From Caballeronia calidae (lineage in GTDB: Bacteria; Pseudomonadota; Gammaproteobacteria; Burkholderiales; Burkholderiaceae): a stretch of 64,000 nucleotides of DNA. Position numbers and translations under genes: made by a program. This document shows, one piece after another, positions 51,187 to 60,822 of the stretch. Under the pieces are notes generated by a model, which was not told the DNA's origin, did no database searches, and worked only from the letters and a program-made list of their open reading frames with translations. Positions within the stretch are counted from its first letter, which is position 1. Every line of letters begins with the position of its first letter. The stretch spans positions 1 to 64,000 of the forward strand of contig NZ_FCOX02000044.1 of assembly GCF_900044055.2 (NCBI RefSeq), given 5' to 3'.

Positions 51187-51918
51187 ATGATCAACAAGAA
51201 AACCGCCGCCGCACTCGCCCTTCTCGCGATGTCGGGCGCCGCGCTCACCTTCTCTCAGGCAGCCACCGCGCAAACGGTGATCACGCAGCCGCAGCCATCG
51301 GGCGTGCTCTCGCTATCGGCACAGGCGAGCGCGCAAGTGCCGCAGGATGTCGTCAACATCACGCTCTTCTACGAGCAGGAAGCGGCCGATCCTTCTACGC
51401 TCACCAACACGCTCAATCAGCGCGCCGAGGCCGCGTTGCGCGAGGCGAAGGGCGTCGAGGGCGTGACCGCGAAGAGCGGCTCGTTCACCGTTTATCCGTC
51501 CACCGATCGTGACGGCAAGATTTCCGCGTGGCGCGGACGCACGGAAGTCGTGCTCGAGTCGCATGATTTCGCGGCGGCGTCGAAGCTCGCGGGCAAGATG
51601 AGCTCGTCGATGCAAGTAGGCAGCGTCGCGTTCTCGCTGTCGCCCGAAGCGCAGCGCGCGGCCGAGCAGAAGCTCGTCTCGCAAGCCATCGATTCGTACC
51701 GCAAGCAGGCGCAAACCGCCGCGCAGGCGTTCGGCTACAGCAATTTCACGATTCGGGAAGTGAACGTCGGACGCAGCGGCGCGCAGCCGCGCCCGGTCAT
51801 GATGATGCAGGCGCGCGCGCTGAGCGCCGATGCGAAGGTAGCCGCGCCGATCGCGATGGAAGCCGGCACGACGACCGTGACCGTCGACGTGTCGGGTTCG
51901 GTGCAGATGGGGCGTTAA
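51187..51918 (+). CDS. SIMPL domain (DUF541) periplasmic protein
   Basis: 243 residues. Signal peptide AAALALLAMSGAALTFSQA, then LSLSAQASAQVPQDVVNITL (first SIMPL beta strand), ALREAKGVEGVTAKSGSFTV, SAWRGRTEVVLESHDFAAAS and the terminal FGYSNFTIREVNVGRSGAQP. GGAG lies 8 bases before the ATG. Relatives (YggE-like, BP26) are envelope proteins of unclear function, some linked to oxidative stress. Stands alone and converges on lgt. Confidence 0.92.
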   Translation: MINKKTAAALALLAMSGAALTFSQAATAQTVITQPQPSGVLSLSAQASAQVPQDVVNITLFYEQEAADPSTLTNTLNQRAEAALREAKGVEGVTAKSGSFTVYPSTDRDGKISAWRGRTEVVLESHDFAAASKLAGKMSSSMQVGSVAFSLSPEAQRAAEQKLVSQAIDSYRKQAQTAAQAFGYSNFTIREVNVGRSGAQPRPVMMMQARALSADAKVAAPIAMEAGTTTVTVDVSGSVQMGR

Positions 51919-51960
51919 GCGTTTAGATCGCAGGGCGGCATGCGACCGCCCTGCACGTCC

Positions 51961-52863
51961 TCAGGCCTTTGCGGATTCCGGCGGCAAACGCAGATTGCGC
52001 TTGTACGCCCACACCATCATCAGCACGCCCGCGATGATCATCGGCAGCGAGAGCCATTGGCCCATCGAGAGATTGAGCGCGAGCAGGCCGAGATAATCGT
52101 CCGGCTCACGCGCGAATTCCACCGTGAAGCGCGCAAGTCCATAGCCGATCAGGAACAGCGCGGAGATCGCGCCCACGGGCCGCTGCTTGCGCGAGAACGT
52201 CCAGATCACGATGAAGAGCACGAGCCCTTCGAGCGCGATCTCGTACAACTGCGACGGATGGCGCGGCAGCATGTGATAGCGCTGGAAGATTTCCGTGAGA
52301 TGGTACTGCGCGTCGAGTTGCGGATTCTTCGAGAGCCAGATCGCATCGTCGTTCGTCGAGCTCTGGAAGAGCATCGCCCACGGCGCGTTCGGGTCCGTCA
52401 CGCGGCCCCACAGCTCGCCATTGATGAAGTTGCCGAGACGCCCCGCCGCGAGGCCGAGCGGCACCATGGGCGCGACGAAATCCGTCACCTGCAGCCACGT
52501 GCGCTTGCGGTGATACGCGAACAGCACCATCGCGAGCGTCACGCCGAGAAAGCCGCCATGAAACGACATGCCGCCTTCCCAGACCTTGAAGATATCGAGC
52601 GGATGCGCCGCGTAATAGCTCGCCTTGTAAAAGACCACGTAGCCGATGCGCCCGCCGAGAATCGTGCCGAGGACGCCGTAGAACAGCATGTCGTCGATGT
52701 CCTTCACGGTCCAGCCTTGCGCAGCCACGTAGGGCAGGCGCAGACGCAGCCGGCCGATGACGATGGCCGACACGAACGCCACCAGGTACATGAGGCCGTA
52801 CCAGCGCACGGCGAGCGGTCCGAGATGAATCGCGACGGGATCGAAATTGGGATGTATGAGCAT
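51961..52863 (-). CDS. lgt: Prolipoprotein diacylglyceryl transferase
   Basis: Inner-membrane enzyme that transfers diacylglycerol from phosphatidylglycerol to the lipobox Cys of prolipoproteins. 300 residues, seven helices. Motifs: VRWYGLMYLVAFVSAIVIGR, EGGMSFHGGFLGVTLAMVLF (essential His-Gly-Gly), LGLAAGRLGNFINGELWGRV (Lgt signature with essential Arg) and RHPSQLYEIALEGLVLFIVI. No clear ribosome site at the ATG. The LysR gene lies 39 bases upstream on the same strand. It modifies lipoproteins such as those encoded at 15.1 and 17.1 kb. Confidence 0.97.
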   Translation of the reverse strand: MLIHPNFDPVAIHLGPLAVRWYGLMYLVAFVSAIVIGRLRLRLPYVAAQGWTVKDIDDMLFYGVLGTILGGRIGYVVFYKASYYAAHPLDIFKVWEGGMSFHGGFLGVTLAMVLFAYHRKRTWLQVTDFVAPMVPLGLAAGRLGNFINGELWGRVTDPNAPWAMLFQSSTNDDAIWLSKNPQLDAQYHLTEIFQRYHMLPRHPSQLYEIALEGLVLFIVIWTFSRKQRPVGAISALFLIGYGLARFTVEFAREPDDYLGLLALNLSMGQWLSLPMIIAGVLMMVWAYKRNLRLPPESAKA

Positions 52864-52902
52864 TCTGATGTGGAGGATCTTTAAGCGAACTACAGGGGCG
52901 AA

Positions 52903-53862
52903 TCATACAGAACCGGTGCTTTCAGTCCGCGAACGGACGATGTCGATGAACCCGGCGAGCACCGGGCTCACTTCCGCCGCGCGCCACACGAGCCCGGTTT
53001 CGACGAGCGTTTCCGACCCGCCCGACGGCCGCAGAGGACGATACACGACGCCCGTGCGCCGCAGATGACGCAGCGACTGCGGCACGAGCGCGACGCCCAT
53101 GCCGGCGGACACGAGGCTCACGATGGTCTGCATCTGGATCGCCTCCTGGCCGATGCGCGGCGTGAGTCCCGCCGCGCCGTAGCAGCCCATGATGATGTCA
53201 TACAAACCGGGCGCGAGCCGTCTCGGGAACACGACGAGCGGCGCCGCGGCGAGATCGTGGAGATCGACGGGCGTATCGGCCCATTCTTCCGCGCCCTGCC
53301 CCAGTTCTTGCGCGGCATCGGCGGACATCGCGATGACGAGCGGCTCGCGCGCCACAGCCACATACGACAGCGACGTCGCATAACGCGGCGGCAGCGGCGG
53401 AATCACGAGGCCGGCGTCGACGCGCCCGGCGACGAGCTCCTCGATCTGCACGTCGCTCGTCGCCTCGGTCAGTTGCAGCCGCACGCCGGGATAACGTGCG
53501 CCGAAATCGCGCAGCAGCGCGGGCAAGAGCCCGTAATCGGCCGTGGAGACGAACGCGAGCGACAGCACGCCCGCCTCGCCGCGCGCGAGCGATTGCGCGA
53601 GCGGACGCAGCGCATCGGCGGACGCGAGCAGGCGCCGCACTTCCGGCAGCAGGTCCTTGCCGACGGGCGTGAGCTCCACGGTCCGTTTCGTGCGCACGAA
53701 GAGCGCGACGCCGAGCGCGTCTTCCAGCGCGCGGATCGCCTGCGAGAGCGGCGGCTGCGTCATCGCGAGACGCGCGGCGGCGCGGCCGAAGTGCATCTCC
53801 TCGGCGACCGTCACGAAGTAGCGCAAGAGACGCAGCTCGATGGGCGGACTTCTCTGCTCCAT
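52903..53862 (-). CDS. LysR-type transcriptional regulator, divergent from ilvD
   Basis: 319 residues. N-terminal winged helix-turn-helix (LRLLRYFVTVAEEMHFGRAA, ARLAMTQPPLSQAIRALEDA, GVALFVRTKRTVELTPVGKD), then a periplasmic-binding-like effector domain (LSLAFVSTADYGLLPALLRD, AGRVDAGLVIPP, IVSLVSAGMGVALVP). The ATG at 53862 gives the canonical N terminus; longer readings lack support. Divergence from ilvD across 109 bases suggests it controls ilvD, perhaps in response to a branched-chain amino acid intermediate. The effector is unknown. Confidence 0.93.
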   Translation of the reverse strand: MEQRSPPIELRLLRYFVTVAEEMHFGRAAARLAMTQPPLSQAIRALEDALGVALFVRTKRTVELTPVGKDLLPEVRRLLASADALRPLAQSLARGEAGVLSLAFVSTADYGLLPALLRDFGARYPGVRLQLTEATSDVQIEELVAGRVDAGLVIPPLPPRYATSLSYVAVAREPLVIAMSADAAQELGQGAEEWADTPVDLHDLAAAPLVVFPRRLAPGLYDIIMGCYGAAGLTPRIGQEAIQMQTIVSLVSAGMGVALVPQSLRHLRRTGVVYRPLRPSGGSETLVETGLVWRAAEVSPVLAGFIDIVRSRTESTGSV

Positions 53863-53971
53863 TGATATGTTTTGCGACCTAGTAAGCCCTGAATAATATA
53901 TTGGACAGGCATATCGTGCGCGCTGCATTCTTGCTGCACTAGAGCAAAAACATCCCCTCAAGGAGCACACC
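53863..53971. promoter_or_regulatory. LysR-ilvD divergent promoter region
   Basis: 109 AT-rich bases. It contains GATATG (53864-53869) and its inverse CATATC (53910-53915), a TGCATTCTTGCTGCA element of T-N11-A form, and AATAATATATTGGACA. These are candidates for LysR binding; I cannot assign one. Confidence 0.45.
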
Positions 53972-55645
53972 ATGGCCTTCAATCGCCGCTCGAAGAACAT
54001 CACCCAGGGCGTCGCGCGCTCGCCCAACCGTTCGATGTATTACGCCCTCGGCTACAAGGAGGAAGACTTCGACAAGCCGATGATCGGCGTCGCGAACGGA
54101 CACTCGACCATCACGCCGTGCAACGCGGGCCTGCAGCGCCTTGCCGACGCCGCCATCGAATCGATCAAAAAGTCCGACGCGAATCCGCAGATCTTCGGCA
54201 CGCCGACGATCTCCGACGGCATGTCGATGGGCACGGAAGGCATGAAGTACTCGCTCGTGTCGCGCGAAGTGATCGCGGACTGCATCGAGACCGCGGTGCA
54301 GGGCCAATGGATGGATGGCGTCGTCGTGATCGGCGGCTGCGACAAGAACATGCCCGGCGGCATGATCGGCATGGCGCGCATGAACGTGCCGTCGATCTAC
54401 GTGTATGGCGGCACCATCCGCCCCGGCAACTGGAAGGGCAAGGATCTGACGATCGTGTCGTCGTTCGAGGCGGTCGGCGAGTTCACGGCGGGCCGCATGT
54501 CGGAAGAGGATTTCAAGGGCGTCGAGAAGAACGCGTGCCCGTCCACGGGCTCGTGCGGCGGCATGTACACGGCGAACACGATGAGCTCGTCGTTCGAGGC
54601 GCTCGGCATGTCGCTGATGTATTCGTCGACGATGGCCAATCCCGATCAGGAGAAGGTCGACTCCGCCGCGGAGTCGGCGCGCGTGCTCGTCGAGGCGGTG
54701 AAGAAGGACCTGAAGCCGCGCGACATCATCACGAAGAAGTCGATCGAGAACGCGGTCGCGCTCATCATGGCGACGGGCGGCTCGACCAACGCCGTGCTGC
54801 ACTATCTGGCCATCGCGCACGCGGCGGAAGTGGAATGGAGCATCGACGACTTCGAGCGCATGCGCAAGAAAGTGCCGGTCATCTGCGATCTGAAGCCGTC
54901 GGGTCAATATGTGGCGACGGATCTGCACAAGGCCGGCGGCATTCCGCAGGTGTTGAAGATCCTGCTCGACGCGGGCCTGTTGCACGGCGATTGCATGACG
55001 ATCACCGGGCGCACCATCGCGGAAGAACTGAAGGACGTGCCGGGCAAGCCGCGCGCGGACCAGAAGGTCATCTTCCCGATCGATCAGGCGCTCTACAAGG
55101 AAGGCCACCTCGCGATCCTGCGCGGCAATCTCGCGGAAGACGGCGCGGTCGCGAAAATCACGGGTCTCAAGAATCCGGTCATCACCGGCCCGGCGCGCGT
55201 GTTCGAGGACGAGCAGAGCGCGATGGAAGCCATTCTCGCCGACAAGATCAAGCCCGGCGATATTCTCGTGCTGCGCTATCTCGGCCCGCAAGGCGGCCCC
55301 GGCATGCCGGAGATGCTCGCGCCGACATCGGCAATCATCGGCAAGGGGCTGGGCGAATCGGTCGGGTTCATCACCGATGGGCGCTTCTCAGGCGGCACGT
55401 GGGGCATGGTGGTCGGCCACGTCGCGCCGGAAGCGTTCGCTGGCGGGACCATCGCGCTCGTGCAGGAAGGCGATTCGATCACCATCGACGCGCACAAGCT
55501 GCTGCTGCAACTCAACGTCGATGACGGCGAGCTCGCGCGCCGCCGCGCCGCCTGGAAGAAGCCCGCGCCGAAATACACCCGCGGCGTGCTGGCGAAGTTC
55601 GCGGCGCTCGCGCAGCCGGCCAACAAGGGGGCGGTGACGGGCTGA
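53972..55645 (+). CDS. ilvD: Dihydroxy-acid dehydratase
   Basis: Dehydrates dihydroxy acids in valine, leucine and isoleucine synthesis. 557 residues. The iron-sulfur ligands are Cys50 (STITPCNAG), Cys123 (VIGGCDKNMPGG) and Cys195 (PSTGSCGGMYTANTM), the three-cysteine [2Fe-2S] pattern. GLLHGDCMTITGRTIAEELK and ITDGRFSGGTWGMVVGHVAP with the catalytic Ser region are also present. AAGGAG precedes the ATG. Followed by a strong bidirectional terminator. Confidence 0.98.
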   Translation: MAFNRRSKNITQGVARSPNRSMYYALGYKEEDFDKPMIGVANGHSTITPCNAGLQRLADAAIESIKKSDANPQIFGTPTISDGMSMGTEGMKYSLVSREVIADCIETAVQGQWMDGVVVIGGCDKNMPGGMIGMARMNVPSIYVYGGTIRPGNWKGKDLTIVSSFEAVGEFTAGRMSEEDFKGVEKNACPSTGSCGGMYTANTMSSSFEALGMSLMYSSTMANPDQEKVDSAAESARVLVEAVKKDLKPRDIITKKSIENAVALIMATGGSTNAVLHYLAIAHAAEVEWSIDDFERMRKKVPVICDLKPSGQYVATDLHKAGGIPQVLKILLDAGLLHGDCMTITGRTIAEELKDVPGKPRADQKVIFPIDQALYKEGHLAILRGNLAEDGAVAKITGLKNPVITGPARVFEDEQSAMEAILADKIKPGDILVLRYLGPQGGPGMPEMLAPTSAIIGKGLGESVGFITDGRFSGGTWGMVVGHVAPEAFAGGTIALVQEGDSITIDAHKLLLQLNVDDGELARRRAAWKKPAPKYTRGVLAKFAALAQPANKGAVTG

Positions 55646-55670
55646 TCGGCCAGTCGTCAAGCGGGAAACA

Positions 55671-55706
55671 AAAAACGGGTGCGCGCAGGCTGGCGCACCC
55701 GTTTTT
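55671..55706. terminator. Strong bidirectional terminator between ilvD and autotransporter
   Basis: Perfect 14-bp stem AAAAACGGGTGCGC / GCGCACCCGTTTTT with an 8-base loop. A and T runs flank both sides, so it should stop both convergent transcripts. Confidence 0.95.
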
Positions 55707-55722
55707 CATGGGCCCGCGAGGC

Positions 55723-58700
55723 TCACCAGATGTACCGCGCGCCCAGCAATCCCTGATAGCTGCGATAACCGCCCAAGCCTTGCTGATATCCGAGATCGCC
55801 CCAGACGCGCCAATGCTGCGCGATCTGCCCCTGCGCGCCGAGTTTCACCTCCATGCGATTCCTCGGCCCGTCCTGCGACACCGTCACGCCATTGAACGCG
55901 ACCGACGCGACGCGCGTGTCGTGCCACCAGTTCAGCTCGACGAACGGCAACCATCCCGGCGACAGCGGCGACGCGCCCGCGTGAAAGAGCCGCACGCCGA
56001 CGCGCGTCGAAAGGTTGCCGCCGTTATCGCTCTGCACGACGGTGCCGTTGCTTTCGGTATGGTCGCCGGCGTGATAGTTCGTGTAGATCAGCTGAAGCTC
56101 GGGTTCCAGCAGGACCGTTCCCGTCGATGTCCGTCCGAGCGCGAACGCAAAGCCGCCTTCGATCGATCCCGCCCACACGCGGCTCGCGTAGCTCTCGCCG
56201 CTGAGCGCGTCGCCTTTCACGGTGTTGTCGAAGTGCGCGTACTGCAGCCAGCCATCGACGTAAGGGCCTTCGGCCGACCGGGCGTTGCGGCGCCAGGTCG
56301 CGTAGACGCCCGCGCTCGCGCCGTTGGTATTGCCGCGCGCGCCCGCGCCGTTGCCCTGCGCGGCCGCATCGGTGGTCGCGGAGCCGTAGCCCGCCATCAC
56401 GCCCGCCTGCCAGCGCTGTCCGTTCGATACGCGATTCAGCACGTCGATGCCCGCCTGCACGAGCGCCATGTCGGTCGACTCGCCGATGCGGCCGCCCGCC
56501 GCGTTGCCGTCGGTGTGCTCGCCGCGCGTGCGCGCCCACGCCGTCGATTCGCCGTTTCCCTGCGGCTCTACGACGAACGGATCGGCGAAGCCCGCGCGGT
56601 CGTGCCAGGTCATCGCGAACATGTTCGCGGCCGCCTGCTGATTACCGAGATAAGCGCCCGGCTCGGGGCGCGGCACGGGCCCGGGCGCGTTCGATGACGA
56701 GCGCAGATACCAGTCGCCGTCGCCGGGCGTCGTCACGCCGCCTTGTTGCAGCCGATATTCGTAGGCGCCCGCGACCGCGCGCCCGTCCAGCGTGAAGACG
56801 CCGTTCGACTGGCCGTCGACCTGCACGATCTGGATGCCGTTGCTGGTCTGCGCGCCCGCGCCGCCGGCGTTTTCGACCTTCACGCGCGTCTGGCCCGCCG
56901 TGTCGCCGTGCACGACGAGCCGGTCGGTTGCGGACCCGTCGCCGGCGAGCACCGTCGACAAGGTCAGGCGGCCGTTGTTGCTCGTGTAGTTGCCGCCCAC
57001 GGTGAGGGTGCTCGCGGGCGTCGGGCTGCTCATGCGGATCTCGCCGTTGTTCGTGAACGCACCGCCCACGCGGAACTGGCCCGCAGGACCGCTCGCGAAC
57101 CCCGGCGCCGCGTCGGCGACGGCGAAGAGGCCGTTGTTGACGACCGCGCCGCCCACCGCGCCGTAGCCGCCGAAAGTCGCGCCCGGCGCGACCGTCACGA
57201 GCCGCGAGTTCGCGAGCGACGCGCCCTCGGCGAGCAAGAGCGCGCCCGCATCGACCGATGTCGCGCCGCGGTAGGTGTGCGCGCCCGTCAACGTCACGCT
57301 GCCGCCGCCTTGCTGCACGACATCGCCCGCGCCGCTGATCGTGCCGCGGTACACGAGCGCATCGGCGCGATCGAAGACGAGCACGCCATCGTCGGCGATA
57401 TCGCCCGGCACGCTGCCCGTCGTGCCGCCCGCGCCCAGACGCAGCGTGCCCGCGGCGATCGTCGTCGGGCCGGTGAAGGTGTTGTCGCCGACGAGCGTCA
57501 ACGCGGCCGTGCCCGTCTTGCCCAGGCCGCCCGCGCCGCCGATGACGCCGCCGAACACCGAATCGGCGTCGCTGTGCACCGTCAGCGCCGCGCCGCCGAG
57601 CGCGATGCTGCCGGCGCCGTCGAGGTCGTTGACGCGCTGGTCGAAGCCACGGAGATCGAAAGTCGCGCCCGAGGCGATCGTGAGCCGCGCGCTGTTCGCG
57701 ATCACGTCCGGGGCGCCGGCCGCGAGCGTGCCGCCGGTAACGGAGGTGGCGCCGGTATAGGTGTTCGTCTTCGACAGTTGCAGCGTGCCCTGGCCCGCTT
57801 TCGTGAGCGTCCTGCCGTCCCAGTTCGCCGCCGCATTCGCGGGCTGATCGGCAAGCACGACGTCCATGTCGAACGAGCCGGCGGCGTCGGCCAGTGTGAA
57901 GACGCCATTGGCGGCCTGAGGCGACGGGCCATGCGCGGCGTACCACGTGAGCCCGAGACCGACGTCGAAGTCCTGCGGCGTATAGGCGCTCGTGAAGGTC
58001 AGATAGTCGACGGGACTCGCCGATCCGCCGACGCGCACCGACGCGAACCTGCCGCCGAGCGCGCCGGGCGACGCCGTATGGATCGCGGTGAACGCCGTAT
58101 TCGCCAGCTCGGTCGCGCTCGCCGTCGGCGACGCCGAGAGCCCGGCGAGATTGAACACGGCGTTCGCTCCGAGCGCGGCCGAAGCCGCCGTCACTGCCGG
58201 CTCCGCCGCACGCGCCACGACGTTGAGCGTGCCGTCCAGCGCGAAACGGTTGCCGACCGCGAGTTGCGACTGACCCGACAGGAACGTCGAGGTGCCCGCG
58301 GCCGTGACGTAGTCGCCGGTCGTCGAGAACGCGCCGTTGCGCACGAAACGCAGCGCGCCCGCGTCGACCGACACGCTGCCTTGCGCCGAGCCGGGCGCGA
58401 CGAGCGTCGCCGCGCCGCTTCCGGTCTTGATGAGCACGCCCGCTCCGGCCAGCGCATTGGGAACGATGCCATCGCGGGCGAAATCGAGTTGCAGCGCGGC
58501 GCCATTGATGACGGCGCCGCTGCCGAGCGCCGCGCCATTTTGCGCGACGAGCGTGCCGGCCTCGATGCGCGTGCCGCCGCCATACGTGTTGATCCCGCCG
58601 AGCGCGAGCGCCCCGCTGCCTGTCTTCACGAGGGCACCATTGCCCGCGATCGTGCCGCCGAACGCGGTACTCGCGGAATTCTGCGCGATGAGCGTCGCGC

Positions 58701-60822
58701 CGCCCAGCGTCACGCTTCCCGCGCCGCTCAGGTTGTTGATCCGCTGCGTGAAGCCGCCGAAATCCAGCGTCGCGCCACCGGCGATATCGACGTTTGCACT
58801 GTCGATCAACGCATTCGCCACGCCCGTGCGCAGCACGCCTGCGTTCACGAGCGTCGCGCCGGTATAGCCGTTCGCCGCCGACAGGACGAGCGTGCCCGCG
58901 CCGTTCTTGGTCAACGTGCGGCCGTCCCAGCCGCTCGCGAACGAACCGGCTCGATCGGCGAGCGGCACGTCGGCGTCGAAGATGTCCGTCGCGCCGGCGA
59001 GCGTGAACACGCCGTTGCCCTGCGTCGCGTCCGCAAGCCACGCGAGGCCGAAGCCCACGGTGTAATCGAGCGCATTGGACGACTTCGCGCCCGCGAGCGT
59101 CAGATAATCCACCGGGCTCGCGACGCCGCCGAAGCCCACGCTCGAGAAGTCGCCCGTGATGCCGCCCGTCGTGTGGAGGATGGTAAAGCGCGTGAGCGGG
59201 AGCGTGCTCGCCGTGTGCGGCGCCGTCGCACCGAAACCGCTCACGGCGAGCGCGCCGTCGAGGCTCGCCGTGGCGGCGGTGATGACCGGCTGCGTCTGGC
59301 CGATGCCGATCGTCAATGTCGACCCCGCGGCCTGCTGGAAGCTCGTGGCGACGTTCAGCGTCGAATCCGCCGAGATCGCGGTCGTCGCGCCGGTGTTCGT
59401 CGTATAGCTTTGCGCATCGAAAGCGCCGGACTGGCTGAACGCGAGCCTGCCGGCTTCGACACTGACCGCGCCCTGCGACGAGCCCGCGCCCGTCAGCGTC
59501 ACAAGGCCGCTACCGGCCTGCACGAGCGAACCGCCGCCGCTCAGCCTGCCCGCGAAGGTGAAGACGTCGCGGCGACGGAAGCGCAGAACGCCGTCGTTCG
59601 CGACGTTGCCCGTTACGATGCCGCTCCCGCCGCCCGTGCCGAGGGTCAGGGTGCCCGTCGAACCGACTGTCGTCGTGCCCGCCGGGTTGAGCACGGCGCC
59701 GCCCAGCGTCAGCGCGCCTTGCACGTCGACGGCGGCCGCCGGGTTGTCCGCCATGCTCACATTGCCGTCGAGCGTCCAGTCGCTGCCTGTGGCCGCCGTC
59801 AGCGTGCCGAAGCCGAATTGCGACGCCGATCCGGTGAAGTTGCCGGCTTGCGCGCCCGTGCCGGTCAGGACGATCGCGTTGCCGCTGCCCCGGCTGGTCA
59901 TGGCGACGTTGCCGGCGCCGGACAGTTGCGATCCCGCGCCGAGCGTGACGACGTTATTCGAGCCGGACAGCACGATCGCCGGCTGCTGCGCGCTGGATAT
60001 CGTCCCATGGTTCTCGAGCGTGCTGTCCTGCGCGAGGCTCACGCCCGCGTCGACGGTGCCCTTGATCACGCCGGTGGCGCCGTTGACGATCGTCATGGGC
60101 TGCGTCGCCGCGCCGGCGATGCCCACGTGATAGCCGTCGATCAGTCCGTCGTTGTGGATGGTCGCCGTGCCTGCGTCCACCTGGATGCCGGTGCCAAAGG
60201 TCGCATCACCGACACCCGACTTGATCACGGCACCCACATGATTGTTCACGACCACGCTTCCGGTCGTCGCGATGTACACGCCACCCGAGGTCGATCCCAC
60301 CGAAGCGTTCGCGTTGAGCGTGCCGAAGTTGTCAACGGTGCCGCTCGATGCGCCCCCGTATGAAATGGCATGGCTCACGCGCGCGCTGACGTCGCCAAAG
60401 TTGACGAGATTGTCGGCCGTCCCCCCGCCGGTGAGAAAAATGCCGTGCGTGTGACCGAGGACCGTGCCCGTCGCCAGATTCGTGAACGAGCCGGGCACGT
60501 CGAATCTGGCGCCCGCCGCCGCATTGTCGAACGAACTCGTGATCGAGCCCGCGTTGCTCATCGTGACGGGCGCGATGCCTTCGACATTGATGCCGTTGAA
60601 CTCGGACGTCGTGATGGTCGTGCCAGAATTGATCTGATAGGCGGTATCGGTCGATACAGTCTGGCTCGTCGTGCTGGAATCGAGCGTCGTCAGCGCGTGC
60701 GCCGCGCGGTTGAACGCGATGAGCACCGCCACGGACAGCGGGCGTAGCACGACGCTTGGAAATAAGTGATCCTGACGGTCCTCGTGGCGATGTTCGCGTT
60801 CGCGATATCGGTGTCTGCGCAT
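55723..60822 (-). CDS. Large type Va autotransporter with duplicated passenger module
   Basis: 1699 residues. An Arg/His-rich head and hydrophobic signal (VVLRPLSVAVLIAFNRAAHA) are followed by a beta-helix passenger and a C-terminal barrel of about 270 residues (STAWARTRGEHTDGNAAGGR ... SYQGLLGARYIW, terminal Tyr-Ile-Trp). Residues about 45-400 are Gly/Thr/Asn-rich helix rungs; about 438-750 and 801-1115 are two copies of one module (each with GSVSVDAG/GAVSVEAG, SPVDYLT, NGVFTLA, WDGRTLTK, YTGAT and autotransporter-associated beta-strand repeats). A Pro-rich hinge (PGPVPRPEPG) lies near 1380. No protease, lipase or RGD motif was seen, so adhesion or aggregation is the likeliest role. Few Cys, as usual. 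Confidence 0.93.
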   Translation of the reverse strand: MRRHRYREREHRHEDRQDHLFPSVVLRPLSVAVLIAFNRAAHALTTLDSSTTSQTVSTDTAYQINSGTTITTSEFNGINVEGIAPVTMSNAGSITSSFDNAAAGARFDVPGSFTNLATGTVLGHTHGIFLTGGGTADNLVNFGDVSARVSHAISYGGASSGTVDNFGTLNANASVGSTSGGVYIATTGSVVVNNHVGAVIKSGVGDATFGTGIQVDAGTATIHNDGLIDGYHVGIAGAATQPMTIVNGATGVIKGTVDAGVSLAQDSTLENHGTISSAQQPAIVLSGSNNVVTLGAGSQLSGAGNVAMTSRGSGNAIVLTGTGAQAGNFTGSASQFGFGTLTAATGSDWTLDGNVSMADNPAAAVDVQGALTLGGAVLNPAGTTTVGSTGTLTLGTGGGSGIVTGNVANDGVLRFRRRDVFTFAGRLSGGGSLVQAGSGLVTLTGAGSSQGAVSVEAGRLAFSQSGAFDAQSYTTNTGATTAISADSTLNVATSFQQAAGSTLTIGIGQTQPVITAATASLDGALAVSGFGATAPHTASTLPLTRFTILHTTGGITGDFSSVGFGGVASPVDYLTLAGAKSSNALDYTVGFGLAWLADATQGNGVFTLAGATDIFDADVPLADRAGSFASGWDGRTLTKNGAGTLVLSAANGYTGATLVNAGVLRTGVANALIDSANVDIAGGATLDFGGFTQRINNLSGAGSVTLGGATLIAQNSASTAFGGTIAGNGALVKTGSGALALGGINTYGGGTRIEAGTLVAQNGAALGSGAVINGAALQLDFARDGIVPNALAGAGVLIKTGSGAATLVAPGSAQGSVSVDAGALRFVRNGAFSTTGDYVTAAGTSTFLSGQSQLAVGNRFALDGTLNVVARAAEPAVTAASAALGANAVFNLAGLSASPTASATELANTAFTAIHTASPGALGGRFASVRVGGSASPVDYLTFTSAYTPQDFDVGLGLTWYAAHGPSPQAANGVFTLADAAGSFDMDVVLADQPANAAANWDGRTLTKAGQGTLQLSKTNTYTGATSVTGGTLAAGAPDVIANSARLTIASGATFDLRGFDQRVNDLDGAGSIALGGAALTVHSDADSVFGGVIGGAGGLGKTGTAALTLVGDNTFTGPTTIAAGTLRLGAGGTTGSVPGDIADDGVLVFDRADALVYRGTISGAGDVVQQGGGSVTLTGAHTYRGATSVDAGALLLAEGASLANSRLVTVAPGATFGGYGAVGGAVVNNGLFAVADAAPGFASGPAGQFRVGGAFTNNGEIRMSSPTPASTLTVGGNYTSNNGRLTLSTVLAGDGSATDRLVVHGDTAGQTRVKVENAGGAGAQTSNGIQIVQVDGQSNGVFTLDGRAVAGAYEYRLQQGGVTTPGDGDWYLRSSSNAPGPVPRPEPGAYLGNQQAAANMFAMTWHDRAGFADPFVVEPQGNGESTAWARTRGEHTDGNAAGGRIGESTDMALVQAGIDVLNRVSNGQRWQAGVMAGYGSATTDAAAQGNGAGARGNTNGASAGVYATWRRNARSAEGPYVDGWLQYAHFDNTVKGDALSGESYASRVWAGSIEGGFAFALGRTSTGTVLLEPELQLIYTNYHAGDHTESNGTVVQSDNGGNLSTRVGVRLFHAGASPLSPGWLPFVELNWWHDTRVASVAFNGVTVSQDGPRNRMEVKLGAQGQIAQHWRVWGDLGYQQGLGGYRSYQGLLGARYIW

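Noticed and set aside
56743..60363. Open frame of about 1200 codons antisense to the autotransporter
   Set aside because: Composition (Arg, Ala, Val, Asp, His) is that of a GC-driven shadow; the opposite strand encodes a complete autotransporter with signal peptide and barrel.
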